Of a stretch of DNA of 64,000 nt, positions 11,511-22,990 are shown one piece after another (position 1 is the first letter of the stretch; the number at the start of each line of letters is the position of its first letter). The notes under the pieces were generated by a model. That model ran no database searches, was not told the origin of the DNA, and worked only from the letters and a program-made list of their open reading frames with translations. The position numbers and the translations under genes are program-made. Source of the stretch: Apiospora phragmitis (Eukaryota > Ascomycota > Sordariomycetes > Amphisphaeriales > Apiosporaceae); assembly GCA_038363925.1 (NCBI GenBank), contig JAQQWL010000008.1, positions 1,984,001-2,048,000 on the forward strand, read 5' to 3'.

Positions 11511-12157
11511 GCTATCGCTGAGTCTTTTGTTTTGTATAGGTTAGATTTGAACTCATAGCCTCTTGTAATAGGTTATCGAAGCCAAATCGCCTACCGAGAG
11601 AAGCACCCGCACCCACTACACCAATCGGCCACCTGCTTATTAAAAGAGAAGGCATCAATTGAGATATCTATCCTGCTCCCTTGGTTATTGGTCGTCTCCT
11701 ACCGCTTCCCCAATCGGCGCTTGACTTGTATGATCAACATGAAGTCAGGAGGAGGTTAAGGGCCAGGGGCTGTGTACCAATCCCATGAGATATCTTAGCG
11801 CCCTTACTGCCACGCGAGAACCAAGCTTTTACCAAGGGGCTCTGCCTGGTAAAGTTCCCACAATGTTATGCAGTAAGCTTACGGCAGATTCCGGCACCAC
11901 CTTGCCAGTAGGATTGTGATGTCTTCAATCGACCTTAAACCTCCCCATTGGTCAGAACGTAGCAAGGTTTCGGAAGGAAGCTGCTCGAATCGAATCAATA
12001 GGTGCCTCGCCAACGGCGGAAGCAAGGGCGACTAGATGTGTATGTACTTAGATGTATTAGGAGCCCCACAGTACACCCCGCCTCTCTCCCCAGCTCTACA
12101 GTAAACCATTTCCACTCACTTTTCTCACATCCACGTGCCGTTTGCACACAACACGCC
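11511..12157. other. Intergenic, nothing recognised
   Basis: About 650 bp between the divergent FAD oxidase relic and the dehydrogenase. It holds only short ORFs and likely carries the promoters of both. A tRNA-like stretch around 11540-11600 was considered and rejected. Confidence 0.4.
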
Positions 12158-13008
12158 ATGGCATCGCCGACCCCCTCATATACCAAACTGACCTATTCAG
12201 CTACCTACCCCGCCATTGACCCGACTCTTCCCGCGCTCTCTACCAGTGGAAAAGTCATTCTGGTAACTGGCGCCTCGGGAGGCATTGGCCGTGCTGCCTC
12301 ACTGTCCTTCGCCGCATCTGGGCCAAAGTCCCTCGTTCTGCTCGGGAGGAAGCCGGATGCCCTGGCCGAGACCGCCAACCTCGTTCGATCACGCCATGGC
12401 GACCTCGCGGTAGAGACGCACCAAGTTGATCTCTGCGACGCGCCCGGGCTCCGGGCCGTGTTCGACTCCGTCGCCTCCAAGCTGGGCACCATCGATGTGC
12501 TGGTCCACTGCGCCGGCGTCCTGGCCCCCGTCGTGCCCCTGATGGAGGCGGACCCCGCCACCTTCATGGACAGTTACAAGACCACCGTCGTCGGCACCCT
12601 GGCCCTGGCCCAGGCCTTCGTGGGGGCGAACAACCAGAGCGCCGCGGGGGCGGCAGGGCATCACCTTCCTAAACCTGACCACGGCCGGCATCCTGTTCCC
12701 GCCCTTCCCCGGTATGGGCGCCTACGTCAGCAGCAAGATGGCGGCGGTCAAGCTCCTGCAGGTCTTCGCGACGGAGAACCCCCACCTGCGCCTGCACCAC
12801 ATTCACCCCGGCCGACTTCTTGGTCTGGATCGCTTCGCCCGAGGCCAAGTTCCTCCACAACAAGATCGTCTTCGCCTCCTGGGATGTGGAAGAACTCAAG
12901 AGCCGGGAGACGGCAATAGTCGGTGGGCCTCCGGGGACTGGTGAGCTCTGGCTGGGCTACCAAGGGTTCCCGCGTTACATCTCGGGCCAGTCTCTGGGAC
13001 GGCCATAA
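12158..13008 (+). pseudogene. Short-chain dehydrogenase/reductase, frameshifted
   Basis: NAD(P)-dependent SDR. From ATG 12158 the Rossmann fold is intact: ILVTGASGGIGRAAS (TGxxxGxG cofactor motif), DVLVHCAGVLAP (NAG-like motif) and a long helix. Near 12650 the frame changes and homology continues as GITFLNLTTAG, then GAYVSSKMA (YxxxK catalytic pair). A second frame change near 12815 leads to ADFLVWIASPEAKFLHNKI and the end at 13008. The stretch normally found between the HIHPG and ADFLVW segments is missing, which suggests an internal deletion at the second break. The usual catalytic Ser position reads Thr-Thr. No intron of workable length explains the breaks. Substrate unknown. Confidence 0.82.
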
Positions 13009-13580
13009 AAAGGAAAAGTGATCGCAAGACAGTCAAATCTGTCCAGTGATTATATCTTGAATATTTCTATGAATAGGACTGGTAGCGGATAACTGCCATA
13101 CACAAACATGATCGTAATTTGAGACCTTTCTTTGGTGCTGCCAATTTAGGTGTGTGCCTCGCCCATCCGTGCCGTAGATGGTATTAGGCTGTCGAACGCT
13201 AAAAAGGTCAGGGGCCTCTCGCTGTAGCAGAATCCACATACAGTAGATAGGGTTTTCTCTCTCTTGATGAATCCTTTTTACAACATAATGTCATCTTTTC
13301 AAGACCCTTCTTACCACTGATTGTATCTCCATGTGTGTGAGATTCCTAACTATGCACTCTGATCCAGCAATAAAAGAGGTCTCATGTTTACGAATGAAGG
13401 TATTCTACCCTTAGAAATACCTAACTATATAGCCGGCTGAGGATGCCCGTTAGACAGTCGCCAAGATGCTACGCGGAGACACGTGGAAAGGGAATATCCC
13501 CGGACGCATCATAAGACCAGGCGAGCTGTGACTTCCTGGGTGGCAGACTGCAACGTGGATCGAAGCAAGGCCACGATGGG
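13009..13580. other. Intergenic, nothing recognised
   Basis: About 570 bp between convergent genes, with no supportable ORF, repeat or RNA gene. Confidence 0.4.
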
Positions 13581-14515
13581 CTAAACCAGCTGAGTCGTAT
13601 ACACCCAACCCGTGCCGCCTCGGTCCCCTTTGTGGGGCTCCTGAGCATATCGTTCCGCAAACCGCAAGATAACCTTGGCGATCTTGGCAAGGCTCTCGAC
13701 TCCGATCTCGTCGGTGCTGACCAGCCGGTCCAAGGAAGCGGTTGTTCGTGGCGGCGTTGGTAAATTCAGCCTGTGAAAGAATCCATATCGAGATATGGGT
13801 GATGCTGGTGCTGGTGCTGGTCTTTGTCGTTGTCGATGATCGGATTCGTCCACAAGGGCTCCTTGCTGGCGCCTATCCCGTGGCCGCGAGCGAGGCGACA
13901 AGCGGTATCCATCAGCGCAAGGCAGCCGGAAGGCACGAAAAGGACGACGGCGGGATGCTCGGAGCAGGGACAGACCAGGATGGTCAGGATCTGCTGGCAC
14001 GCCTCGGTTATTTTGCAGCCGGGCTGCGAACGATGCGAGCCTGTCTTGGCCGGATCGAGTCCTTCGAGAATTAGTGCCGCCGCTCTAGCGCAGTCTCCTC
14101 CTGGAATGGTGTCGCTTTCGCCCGCCAAAGGGGCCGATGGATCCGGCTCGGGTTGCTTGCGCCCGTAGGCGTATGGTGGTACATGGGTACCAGACGTAAT
14201 GGTGTCGTCGAAGCTTATCTTACTGCCCCAGTCGAGTTCTCCTATATCGCTCGCTTGGGTGCCGTGCGCAGTCGAAGAGGCCAAGTACTCCAGATATTGC
14301 TGCTGTTGCTGTCCCGGTTCCTGGTAACTCTCCCTCCGGATTCTACGGGTACGGCCGGCGCGTCGGGCAGGGCTGTATAAGCACGGTTCGTTCAGACTGG
14401 TGCAGCGGGCACATGCTGGATTGCCCATCTCGCACCGTACCTTGGAGGCCGAACAGAGACCACAAGAGTCCTTGAGCTTCCGAGACAGCGTATGGGTAGA
14501 ATAACTAGGGTCCAT
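13581..14515 (-). CDS. Zn2Cys6 transcription factor, AflR-like
   Basis: ATG at 14515. Residues about 18-45 form a canonical binuclear zinc cluster (CGLCSASKVRC then six residues, CARC, six residues, C), followed by the basic stretch RRAGRTRRIRRES and a Gln run. The C-terminal half has the Cys-rich pattern of AflR-family secondary-metabolism regulators (CKITEACQQILTILVCPCSE). The first frame stops at 13766. The conserved tail (ASLDRLVSTDEIGVESLAKI ...) continues in another frame to a stop at 13581, across a point that looks like an acceptor (TTCACAG). Either an unusual short intron or a 1-bp indel joins them. No biosynthetic cluster is evident beside it, only a broken SDR and FAD oxidase. Confidence 0.82.
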
Positions 14516-15311
14516 TCTGGGTAGCGTTCGCTAAAGCCAAGGACGCAGAATCAATTCTGCGATCATAATATACACATTCTCTATTAGCTCTGCTTGTTCT
14601 TGCGGGCACTGCTTGATCGGAAACATGCAGTGTGTTTGCTGGCTCTGCATGTTTCTGCATATTTTCTGTCAAGTAGTATCCTTCGACGGACACGTGTTTC
14701 TTCCCAGTTGCTCTTTTGTCTTTATCTGCGATGCCAGTAACGTTCACCGTCCAGAATTCGTACAGCCCGACACAAGAGTACCAAGAGATCCCTCGTGGCG
14801 GATATCCAGGAGGTAAGTGTTGTCCTATAGTGGTCTTGAGGCATGAAAAGGGGTAGTGGGAGAAAAGTTAAGTTCACGCACTGTTTGTAGCACATCTGCC
14901 TTGACGTATGACACAATGCTAGTATGGAACATCAGAGATCACATTGACAAGGGTGACCAGCCACAGAGCAGACAAGTGATGCTTCCGTTTCGGGACGTCC
15001 CGTAGTGGCGGCTAATCGGAATCGAGGCTGATGCATTTCTACTCCCCCGCACCAATATGTACCGCGGAAGAGGTGTCGGAGTAGCGATAAGGCAATGATG
15101 GGGTAGGCTGCCTCGCTGTCTGCCTTTCAGTCAGCCCAGGATGGGAAATGGGCTGACTGATTTGCACTGCCCGCGGACGCCGCCTCAAAAGTTCTTTCTT
15201 ACCCCGCTTGCCAGGCCCGTCGTTCTCTGAGCCAACACTAGAGGCAAACCTTGCACATCGATTACAATCCAACTACACTCCCAGTCTGTTTCGTCTGGGC
15301 AAACATCGAAC
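14516..15311. other. Intergenic between divergent regulator and NLR relic
   Basis: About 800 bp with no supportable gene; presumably promoter DNA for the two flanking divergent genes. Confidence 0.4.
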
Positions 15312-16190
15312 ATGTCGGGCATCATAGCGAACATAGGCCGTATGAAATGGGAAGTCGAGCTCGGTCGAGCCCTGGACGAGTTCGAGAAAGGCCTCAGCAC
15401 GGAGAAGCGGGCTGGATTCCAGACAGTCAGGACCATGCAGCTGGCTCGCCGCCCACCATACGCGACGTCATGAATCTGAAAGCGGAGGTTGACTACAAGG
15501 CTCTGCATACGAGATGCTTCCGACCGCGGCTCACCCGTTTGCTCGAATCGGTACAGCAGTATGCGTCGATTGGGGACGTCATCTTCGGGGCCTCGCAGAA
15601 CCTTCTAGCTTGCGGGGTTTGGTCTCTTGTCCGAATCAGCCTGCTCGTAAGTGCCCATGCGAAACAAGACGAGTTGGGCGAAATACTAACAGTACCGGCG
15701 TCTAGACCATATGCAAGTATTCCGCTTACCTGGAAAAGGTTTCTGTTCTGTTCATGAAGGTCGGACAGTCAGCACCACTACTGCAAGAGATGGCATCCTT
15801 ATTTCCGCACTCGAAGCCTCTCCAAGATCTTGTTACACGGTACTTCGTCACCGTGGTTCAAATATGCCAAAAGTCGTTGAAATTCTGCCAAAAACAGTCT
15901 CTCCTGAACCAGATGAAGCTGTTCACACATGACGGGGATATCTCACACTATGAATTGGAACTGGGCCGCCATGCGAACGCTATCAAGAGCCAGGTTCAAA
16001 TTGAGCATACAAAAGTTTCCTCCAGCACGTACAACTCCGTACGTGCATTATCAACAGCATATACACGTGACAAAGACACGTAGAGCCACACCCGTCTCCT
16101 GGATCTATGTCCAGGTTACGACTACAAATCAGCCTGGAAGAGAACTAGGAAGCTGGGAAATAGTGTTTGGCTCCTTAACAATCCATATTA

Positions 16191-16230
16191 AGCTAAAGCA
16201 CCCCTCCACGGACCACCCCTTCACGGACCA
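16191..16230 (+). repeat. Left terminal inverted repeat of the transposon
   Basis: The first 32 bases match the reverse complement of 18096-18127 perfectly. After one mismatch the match continues for seven more bases. The motif cacggaccacc occurs twice within the first 45 bp. Confidence 0.9.
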
Positions 16231-18087
16231 CCGCGTTTCGCTCTATAAACGCGTTGGACCTTTAGATAATAATATGGATTTCTCTTATTACTTTTACTTC
16301 TTAACTATATATATTATTATTATTTTACTCGTTTTTTTTTAGTTATTTCTTTATATCGTTATTTAATATTTAAAGATGCGCGTAGGTTACGATACGTAAC
16401 GTAAAGCTCGGACTAGGTATTCGCGAAGCCGTCTATAGATAGGATACCGACCGATCTTACGTTATGCGGCGCCTAGCCGGTATACCGACGCGATAAGAGT
16501 TAAATAAAGACTGGCAGGTATTATTACTATTTTTTAAAACTTAATTAACGAATTAAGTTATCGGCTAGGCTAGATTAAGCTTCGCGTTAATATTTATTAA
16601 GTTTAGATATATAGTTTAATAAATATTAAACGCTTCCGGGGCGTTTTATACGCTAGGGTAACGTTAATATACTCGATTTTTAATTAAAAACGAGTTTATT
16701 AAAACTATTAAGTTTAAAATAATTAATTATAGCCGCGTTAATAAAATAATTATTATTAATATTAACGTTTTTTTCGATAAATTTAATACCTCGGAGCTAG
16801 CTAATATTCCTTTTAAACGCTTTTATAATATTAACGAAATGAGTATCGGCTAAGGCGTTAGCGGTAACCACTAAGTGGTTACCGAAGCTACTAGTTATTT
16901 AGCCTTTAAAAAAGATGTCGAGAAAAAGGAATAGATTACTACCCTAGAGTATATAAACTATAATAAGGTAGCTTTCTCGCCGCTAGTTATTTTTAAGGGG
17001 GCCAACGTTTAAAGCTAGTGGTTTCTAAACTAAGATAATTATTTTTAAAATAATTAACGGTTTAAAGCATCGCTTAAAAGGTAGATTAATAATCTTATAA
17101 TATTAGATTAAATTTAAAATATTTTTATTCCTTATATTTAATTTTATTATAATAATAAATAAATTATTTTAATTTATAACGTCTATGATTTATATATAAA
17201 TAAAGATTTTTTATAACTTTATTTTATTAATAAAATATGGCTCGTTTTTTATAAATTATATTATAATTATATCGTATAGGTTTTAAATATAAGGGTCTTC
17301 GGGTTATTAAAAAAAAGGTTAAAAATCCTTTTAAAAATATATTTAAACGCGGTTTTTAAACTTAAACTTATTAAATTAAATATATTAAAAATATACCGCT
17401 AGGCTAGGATTAATATTTTAACTCTTTCGACGATCTAAAATGTTTAAAAAATAGCTAGGATTTATCCGCGGGATCGATTAAAACCTTTATTATTAAAATA
17501 TATTATTTTAAAAAATAAAAGTATCGCTTAACTATGTCCAAAGCTACCCCCGGTAATTAATAAAGAATTAACGCCCGATTTCGTTATTAAATTAATTTTA
17601 ACGCTTATTAAAACACCTTTTAATAATTAAGTATTAAGAAATAGTAGTCGAAAACTAGTCGCTATAGACCCTATTTTTAATCTCTTTTCTTAAAAACTCT
17701 TTACTCGTAAGGCTAGTAAGGCCCTTAACGAATAAACTAATAAAATCGCGAACCTCGAAGCTTAAATTAATTATTTTTAAACTAAACTTAGTGGGAAGAC
17801 TACTAAGATACGTTAGAAGGTAAGAATCGTACCGGGATAGCGATTTGTTCGTATGGCTAATATACGACGGGCCAAGCGGAGGCTAAGGGGTAGGGTTATA
17901 TTTAAGGACGAATTTACCGACGTTGAGGTATTAAGCAGGCCGCAGAACGATACAGAGGGGAATAAAAGACGATAGAACGGAGACAGAGGACTATATTATT
18001 ATTAAGAATACCAGAAAATAGTATATCCTGACTAATTTTAGCTATAGAAATAACTTTAAATTGAAAGGGTGTGTTTGGTAGGTTTTC

Positions 18088-18127
18088 TGGTCCGCGAAGG
18101 GGTGGTCCGTGGAGGGGTGCTTTAGCT
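18088..18127 (-). repeat. Right terminal inverted repeat of the transposon
   Basis: Inverted copy of the left end, followed directly by the TA target duplication at 18128-18129. It keeps several CpA and TpG sites that are scarce in the element's interior. Confidence 0.9.
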
Positions 18128-19481
18128 TATAACATATGGATCAATAGACAGGAATCATCATCGCTCATCATCCGAGGAAAGCTTAGTTCGGGGAAATCGG
18201 TAGTTTTGGCCAACATGGTTGATGACATCAATCTGAAGCAGCCACAAACCAACACAGCCTAATTCTTCTGCTGAGAAGATGATATTCGGTCTCTAGACTG
18301 CAGAACGATTATTGGATGCATTGCACGACAAATTCTGCAGCTGCTGCATCCAGAGGGGGACCGTTCCATACAGTGGCTATTTCAACGATGATATAGACAC
18401 TAGTCAGGTCCTTATGGCTTTGAAAGGTGTCCTCAGTACAAAGGAGAGGATATTTCTCGTGCTGGACGGACTAGAGGCCTGTGGAAGATCGGTTCTATGG
18501 GAGCTTTCGCGATCGCTCACCAAACTCCAAAACGCCTTTAACGCACTCATATGCATGTCCCACAGCATTGGAGCGGGCGTTGAAGTCAGGGCACACTTGT
18601 TAGAACGACCGATATGCGTCACTTTGCAAAATGATCGACCCGATATAAATAATTTCATCAAGGCTCGATTACGATACAGAAATACTCGAGGCTCTTAAAA
18701 CGCTCCCTCCAAGTTTGCCCAATATATTTCAACGTATCTTGGATCGCTGTAGAGAGTCCGCGGCAAAGTACCAAGTTCATGTTTTACAGCTTCTAGGGGC
18801 TGCATTGCGTCCGTTATCCCTCGACGAGTTTGAAGAGGCGATCAGCGTTGTTCCAGGTAACGCAAACATCACGGATCACTATGTTTCGGACATGCATTCA
18901 GTTCCGGGTAGCTGTAAAAGCCTGGTAGTGCTCGACGAGGAGCAACCAACCCTTCACTTCATGCACCCAAGCGCCAAAAGATTCATCTTTGGCCAATTCC
19001 AAGACGGGCATACCATTCGTGGAACCGGAATACCTTTCTCAGAGCATGAAGCAGACTCTCACATGGGCCAAATTGTCATCACTTACCTGAGCTGGGAAGG
19101 CTTCAATGCTTCTGTCTCTAAGTATGTGACCACTCCGCTAGCGATAGGTCCGATGCCGGCTCGCATTATCGATTCTATCCCGAAGCGCACAAGAAGGTTG
19201 CAAATCATGGCCATAAAACTTCTAGAGGGCAACAAGCATCATACGAATATGGCAGTCGACTTGACTGTCGGCAGGAATGGAAGCCAGCCTGTTGCACAGT
19301 ACAACTTCCTCAGATACGCTCAGAACTATTGGTTACACCACACCAAATCAGCCCATGAGTCTTCACGTGAGATATTTGGATTATTCAAAACGCTAACCAT
19401 GAAGGATGGACTGAAGGAGAATGCTGTTCTCTGGAAGCAGCAGCCCACGGCATTGTCTGATTTTGGAACGAAAGACTACAG

Positions 19482-20570
19482 ATGGGCGAAAACCACTCCC
19501 ACGCAGCCCTACTTGATGTGATGAATCCAGGGGTGAATCCAATCGATTCAGCCACCGGTGAAATTATTCACTTTGGCGAAGGACTCAAAGCTTCCTTCAC
19601 AAACTTGATTATCCACACTGACAGTTTATTCACCAGCCTATATGGCCTTTCCTTAGACAACGAGTGGATGAACAACCAAACGATAGCCGGAATTCAACAA
19701 GAGTTCGTATTGGAGCTCCAGAATACCATGGAGAAACCCCCGCCCCAAATTCGCCATTGGAGTGGATTGTTCGCTTCCTACACTGCATGTTTTGGCCACG
19801 TCCTTGGCTACCTATCAGGGTTGAACATGGTACTTGTTCATCCCTCCAGGCTAGACAACTGGGATTTCCCTATGCGTTCCTTACAAAGCCATATGGTCCA
19901 ATCTTTAAAATAAATAACTGTAGCTTGGACCCGACTAAGAGTTAGTTTGTTCCAAATTATGTGTTTACCCTCCATATGGTTCAGCCATGTGGCCGGTATT
20001 TGCATCTAACATATGTGTTTCCAGGCCCTCCTCCTGGGAAGCGATGATGCTCAAACAAGTTCAGAGGTCGAAGCCAACCGTCCAATCATCGATATTTTGT
20101 CATCAAGAGCTGCTCGGATACTCAATATTGCTAGTAATATGAAGGCAAACGTGCAGTTGGCTTTGCGGCTAAATGACGAATCAGGAAGGTTCCTAGGCAG
20201 CGTGCACCTAGCTGGAATTTTTAATATTGCCGGCGCGTGGGGCGAACCCTTGATACCTCACGAGGTTTATCTGCTTGATTCGACCTTGCTAATTTTCAGC
20301 CTAGGGACGAAGCCTGTTGACAGCGTTGTAAGCGGAATCAGTACAAAACTTCAAGCCAAGTACGACATCATGCTGGGCTCTATCCACAAGATAGAGTTGA
20401 GTCGTCAGCAAGCTCCCACCGGCCCTGAGCCTATTAGAATAAACCCTACGCAAGATCCATTGTACCTAGGCAGTCTTGATGTTAGTTGGTACGATGCCAA
20501 CGAAGCAAGTCTTACCGTCACCATACAGTTTGACACCTCGAGAACTCTCAGCCTGTGGAAAAAAAGCTAG
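19482..20570 (+). pseudogene. Unrecognised coding remnant 3' of the NLR relic
   Basis: Two open stretches, 19482-19913 and 20013-20570, in the same direction as the NLR relic. The second is preceded by a convincing splice acceptor (branch ctaac, then TTTCCAG at about 20025), so they may be consecutive exons. The second has a regular alternating pattern (HLAGIFNIAGAWGEPLIPHE, IFSLGTKPVDSV) that looks like a real beta-rich domain, but I do not recognise it. They may be the C-terminal variable region of the NLR gene or a separate gene. No ankyrin, WD40 or TPR repeats are visible. Confidence 0.4.
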
Positions 20571-21252
20571 AGTGGGCAATATACGAGCTCAAACAGCTGG
20601 CTGGATGAAAGTGCTATAACGAGAAGTAAGATCATCCCCGGGATGGGTCAAGGTCATAGAGAGCTGGTGATCCGAGACCGGCTGAACTGGGTGACAAGTT
20701 AACGCCATTTTCTGGGCCACTGGGCTCGATGTCTCCACCGGCTCTAGGTCTTGGTCGTCGGCCACGATGGTCATGGACGTTGCGACCTGTTCTATAGAGA
20801 ACGGCAGGAATGGGTCTCACAGCTGGGTTAGACAGGTATGAAGACTGCGAGATTAAGTGTATGGGCCATGAAGGAAAGAGTCAATTCATGTGTACTTAAA
20901 ATAGGGAAGTTCAAAGTGCAAATGGGCGAAAGAGACTCGGATCCCTGTTATATTTTAGATAATGCATGTTTAGTACGGCTAAAGGCCGATGCTGAGACAA
21001 CGTATTGTGGAGCAAGTCAGATGTGGTTGAGCAGAGCTCAGGGGGACAAGATGGAAAGGAACAACAAAGACTGATTTCAAGGGCAGGTAGATGGGGTTGA
21101 GTTTGATGAAATACCATTTTTTTAAAGCAGTACAATGAGATAAGGGGTATCAGTTATAATCATGCACACATCGAAACTCGTCCACTGTTGTCGCAACCCT
21201 TCCAAAGTAGGGGGATGGTCTAAAATGACACCACCACAGCCCACCCCCCAGT
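20571..21252. other. Intergenic, nothing recognised
   Basis: About 680 bp between convergent coding remnants, with no supportable feature. Confidence 0.4.
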
Positions 21253-22746
21253 CTATCCCCCAAATAATCTCCTTGAGAAAAATTTGGATTTTCTCCGTCC
21301 CATATTCGGCATTTCTAGAGGTGTAGTCAGTCCTCTATTTTTTGGATCGACATGGCCGTCCTGGGCATCGTAAAGACGGCTGTATGCGCCCACCAACATG
21401 TGAGGCACATTCTCGTCGTACTCGCGGTAATCAACAATATCACTAGATGGAGACGTTATCAGCACAGATTTCAGCATTTCATACTTCTCGGGAGGGAGGG
21501 TGTTGCGACCAAAGCGGCAGGGGCCATAAGGGGGGCCAGTGTCGACATACAAATCTTCCATCCCTGCTTCCCGGGCAAGGTCATCGTCCAGGTACCGAAG
21601 GCGTCTCAGGCCAACGGGGTCATCCCCAAAGCGAATGAACTGGAAAGTGACACAGTGTCGGTCTTTCCCATGCTGTTTCAAGCGCATTATGAGGTTCCTC
21701 AGGGTGCTCTCAACGCCGCCCCCTGATTCCGAGGAAGGTTGCCAGACTGCGTCAGTCATGACGTAAATGCTGGCTCTCTTCAAGCCCTCAACTGGCACAT
21801 ACCTGTGCATTATGTCGCCCAGCTTAGACTCCATATTTGTACTGGCCCCTAGTATTCCATTGTCAAAGTGGTCCAGTACCTTTCGAGCAAGGTACTCTGC
21901 TCCTCCGAACATCCTTCTGTCCCGTACTACTTTACTCGGGTCAGAAGTGAAGACTATTTCGACACGATCGGGGTCAATTTGGCAGGCGAATGCCAAGAGC
22001 GCTTTGATGGTGAGATACAGACGAGACTTGTGCTGCGCCATTGTCTTGGAGTCGTCGACCACGAACAGCTGATCTCTATCCTTGATTTCCTGCATCACCT
22101 GTTTCATCCCTGGTATAGGATCCCTCCTCTTACTCGCAAGCCAGGCGTTGACATCCTCTACTGTGATTGAGGGAGGACGGTCCTCGTCATTCCTGGTATC
22201 GGATGTCACCGGAGATGGATTATTGTTAGCAGTCGAAGGCACCTTCAGTAAGAGGTCCGGGGTAGCAGTGTCTCCAGTGTGTGGCCTTTCTTGATTCAAG
22301 GACAGGTTTCTCGTTTGGATTGGCGGCAGGTCAGGCGGAAGTCGTGGGGAATCAGACGAACAAGCCCCAAAACGTGCACCTGGAGGCCGTAGGCTGTCTT
22401 GGTCGGTTCCCTGGTGCATTTGCCGCTGTATTTCATAGCTGAAGAAGCGGTGTAGAGACTTCGTATCGATTCTCTCGGAGTGAGGGACCAACATGAAACG
22501 CTTGATGAAGTCTTTCACATTTGGCGTGATGTTGTCCATTTTCCTGAGACGCCCCAAAGCTCTCTTGTGAGCTTCATCCACGCACTTCAACCGCTCCAAT
22601 CCGTCGTGGAAACAGTTCTCGTAGCCACTGCCCGGTAGGCCAGGGACGTGGCTGGTTTCCGTCTTCCTCTTTGCCTCGTATGCCTTGATTCCAGTGGAAC
22701 CCTCGGCAAGCCACACAATGATTTCGCTGAACACAGCGCCGAGTGA
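21253..22746 (-). pseudogene. Kinase-vWA protein truncated at the retroelement junction
   Basis: An open frame of nearly 500 codons with no ATG near its 5' end. It starts inside a protein-kinase-like C-lobe (SLGAVFSEIIVWLAEG, helix F region) and runs on through FHDGLERL and FIKRFMLVP. A Ser/Pro/Thr-rich linker (about 105-190) leads to a vWA domain (about 222-400) with the MIDAS motif VVDDSKTM. It ends in a basic tail (NMGRRKSKFFSRRLFGG). Recognisable kinase sequence stops at about 22746, exactly where the AT-rich block begins, so the N-lobe and catalytic loop were displaced. The remaining frame has no internal stop, so the break may be recent, or the piece may still be expressed from an internal ATG. 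vWA-kinase fusions sit beside NLR genes in many fungi (general knowledge). Confidence 0.78.
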
Positions 22747-22794
22747 GTTTTAAATAAATAACGCGTATGAATTATTAATAGCTTTTAAACTTAT

Positions 22795-22990
22795 TATTAA
22801 ATAAGCTTTCGTACGTACGTATAAGTAGGGGTTTAATTAGTACTGTATTACTATCTTTTATTATTTATCTTTATCTATTCTACCAGCTGCGAGGGGTATC
22901 GCATACCCCTCTTTATAAAGTAGAAAAGGGGTTCGTACGCGTAGGTACGTGGCACCGCTTTTAAGGTAATATAAACAGCCTTAGTTTTAG
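22795..22990 (-). repeat. LTR family 1, copy A (inverted)
   Basis: Reverse-complement match of the family 1 LTR: contains gcgaggggtatcgcataccc and gttcgtacgcgtaggtacgt. It lies almost at the left edge of the block. Confidence 0.8.

Larger units (their letters stand above)
16191..18127. mobile_element. TA-inserting DNA transposon (Fot1/pogo-like size), RIP-degraded
   Basis: A 1,937-bp insertion with 40-bp terminal inverted repeats starting agctaaagcacccctccac, flanked by TA on both sides (16189-16190 and 18128-18129). This is the signature of the Tc1/mariner superfamily, and the length matches Fot1/pogo elements of about 1.9 kb (family knowledge). The interior is strongly AT-rich, has no long ORF, and is poor in CpA/TpG as expected after RIP. 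No transposase motif can be read, so superfamily placement rests on TIR, target site and length. Removing the element and one TA restores the open frame of the host NLR gene across the site, so the insertion point is exact. Confidence 0.88.
15312..19521 (+). pseudogene. NACHT/STAND (NLR-type) gene, split by a DNA transposon
   Basis: A fungal NLR-like gene. ATG 15312 begins the N-terminal helical domain (MKWEVELGRALDEFEKGL). The frame shifts near 15455, continuing RDVMNLKAEVDY ... GDVIFGASQNLLACGVWS. An intron at about 15648-15704 (GTAAGT...TAG, branch ctaac) leads to YLEKVSVLFMKVG and CPGYDYKSAWKRTRK. A transposon then interrupts it (16191-18127). After the element the same frame resumes with the NACHT P-loop GKLSSGKS (18176-18199), then stops at TAA 18260 and TGA 18272. 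A frame change near 18370 precedes Walker B (IFLVLDGLEAC) and another near 18675 precedes the winged-helix part (RPLSLDEFEEAISVVPG). The gene is dead by several independent lesions. Such proteins act in fungal self/non-self recognition. Confidence 0.88.

Noticed and set aside
11540..11610. Possible tRNA gene on the minus strand (a gttcaaatc-like box)
   Set aside because: The T-arm and acceptor stems do not pair and no proper anticodon arm forms.
15648..15704. Frame change in the NLR N-terminal region near 15650
   Set aside because: Explained by a standard intron with GTAAGT donor and TAG acceptor.
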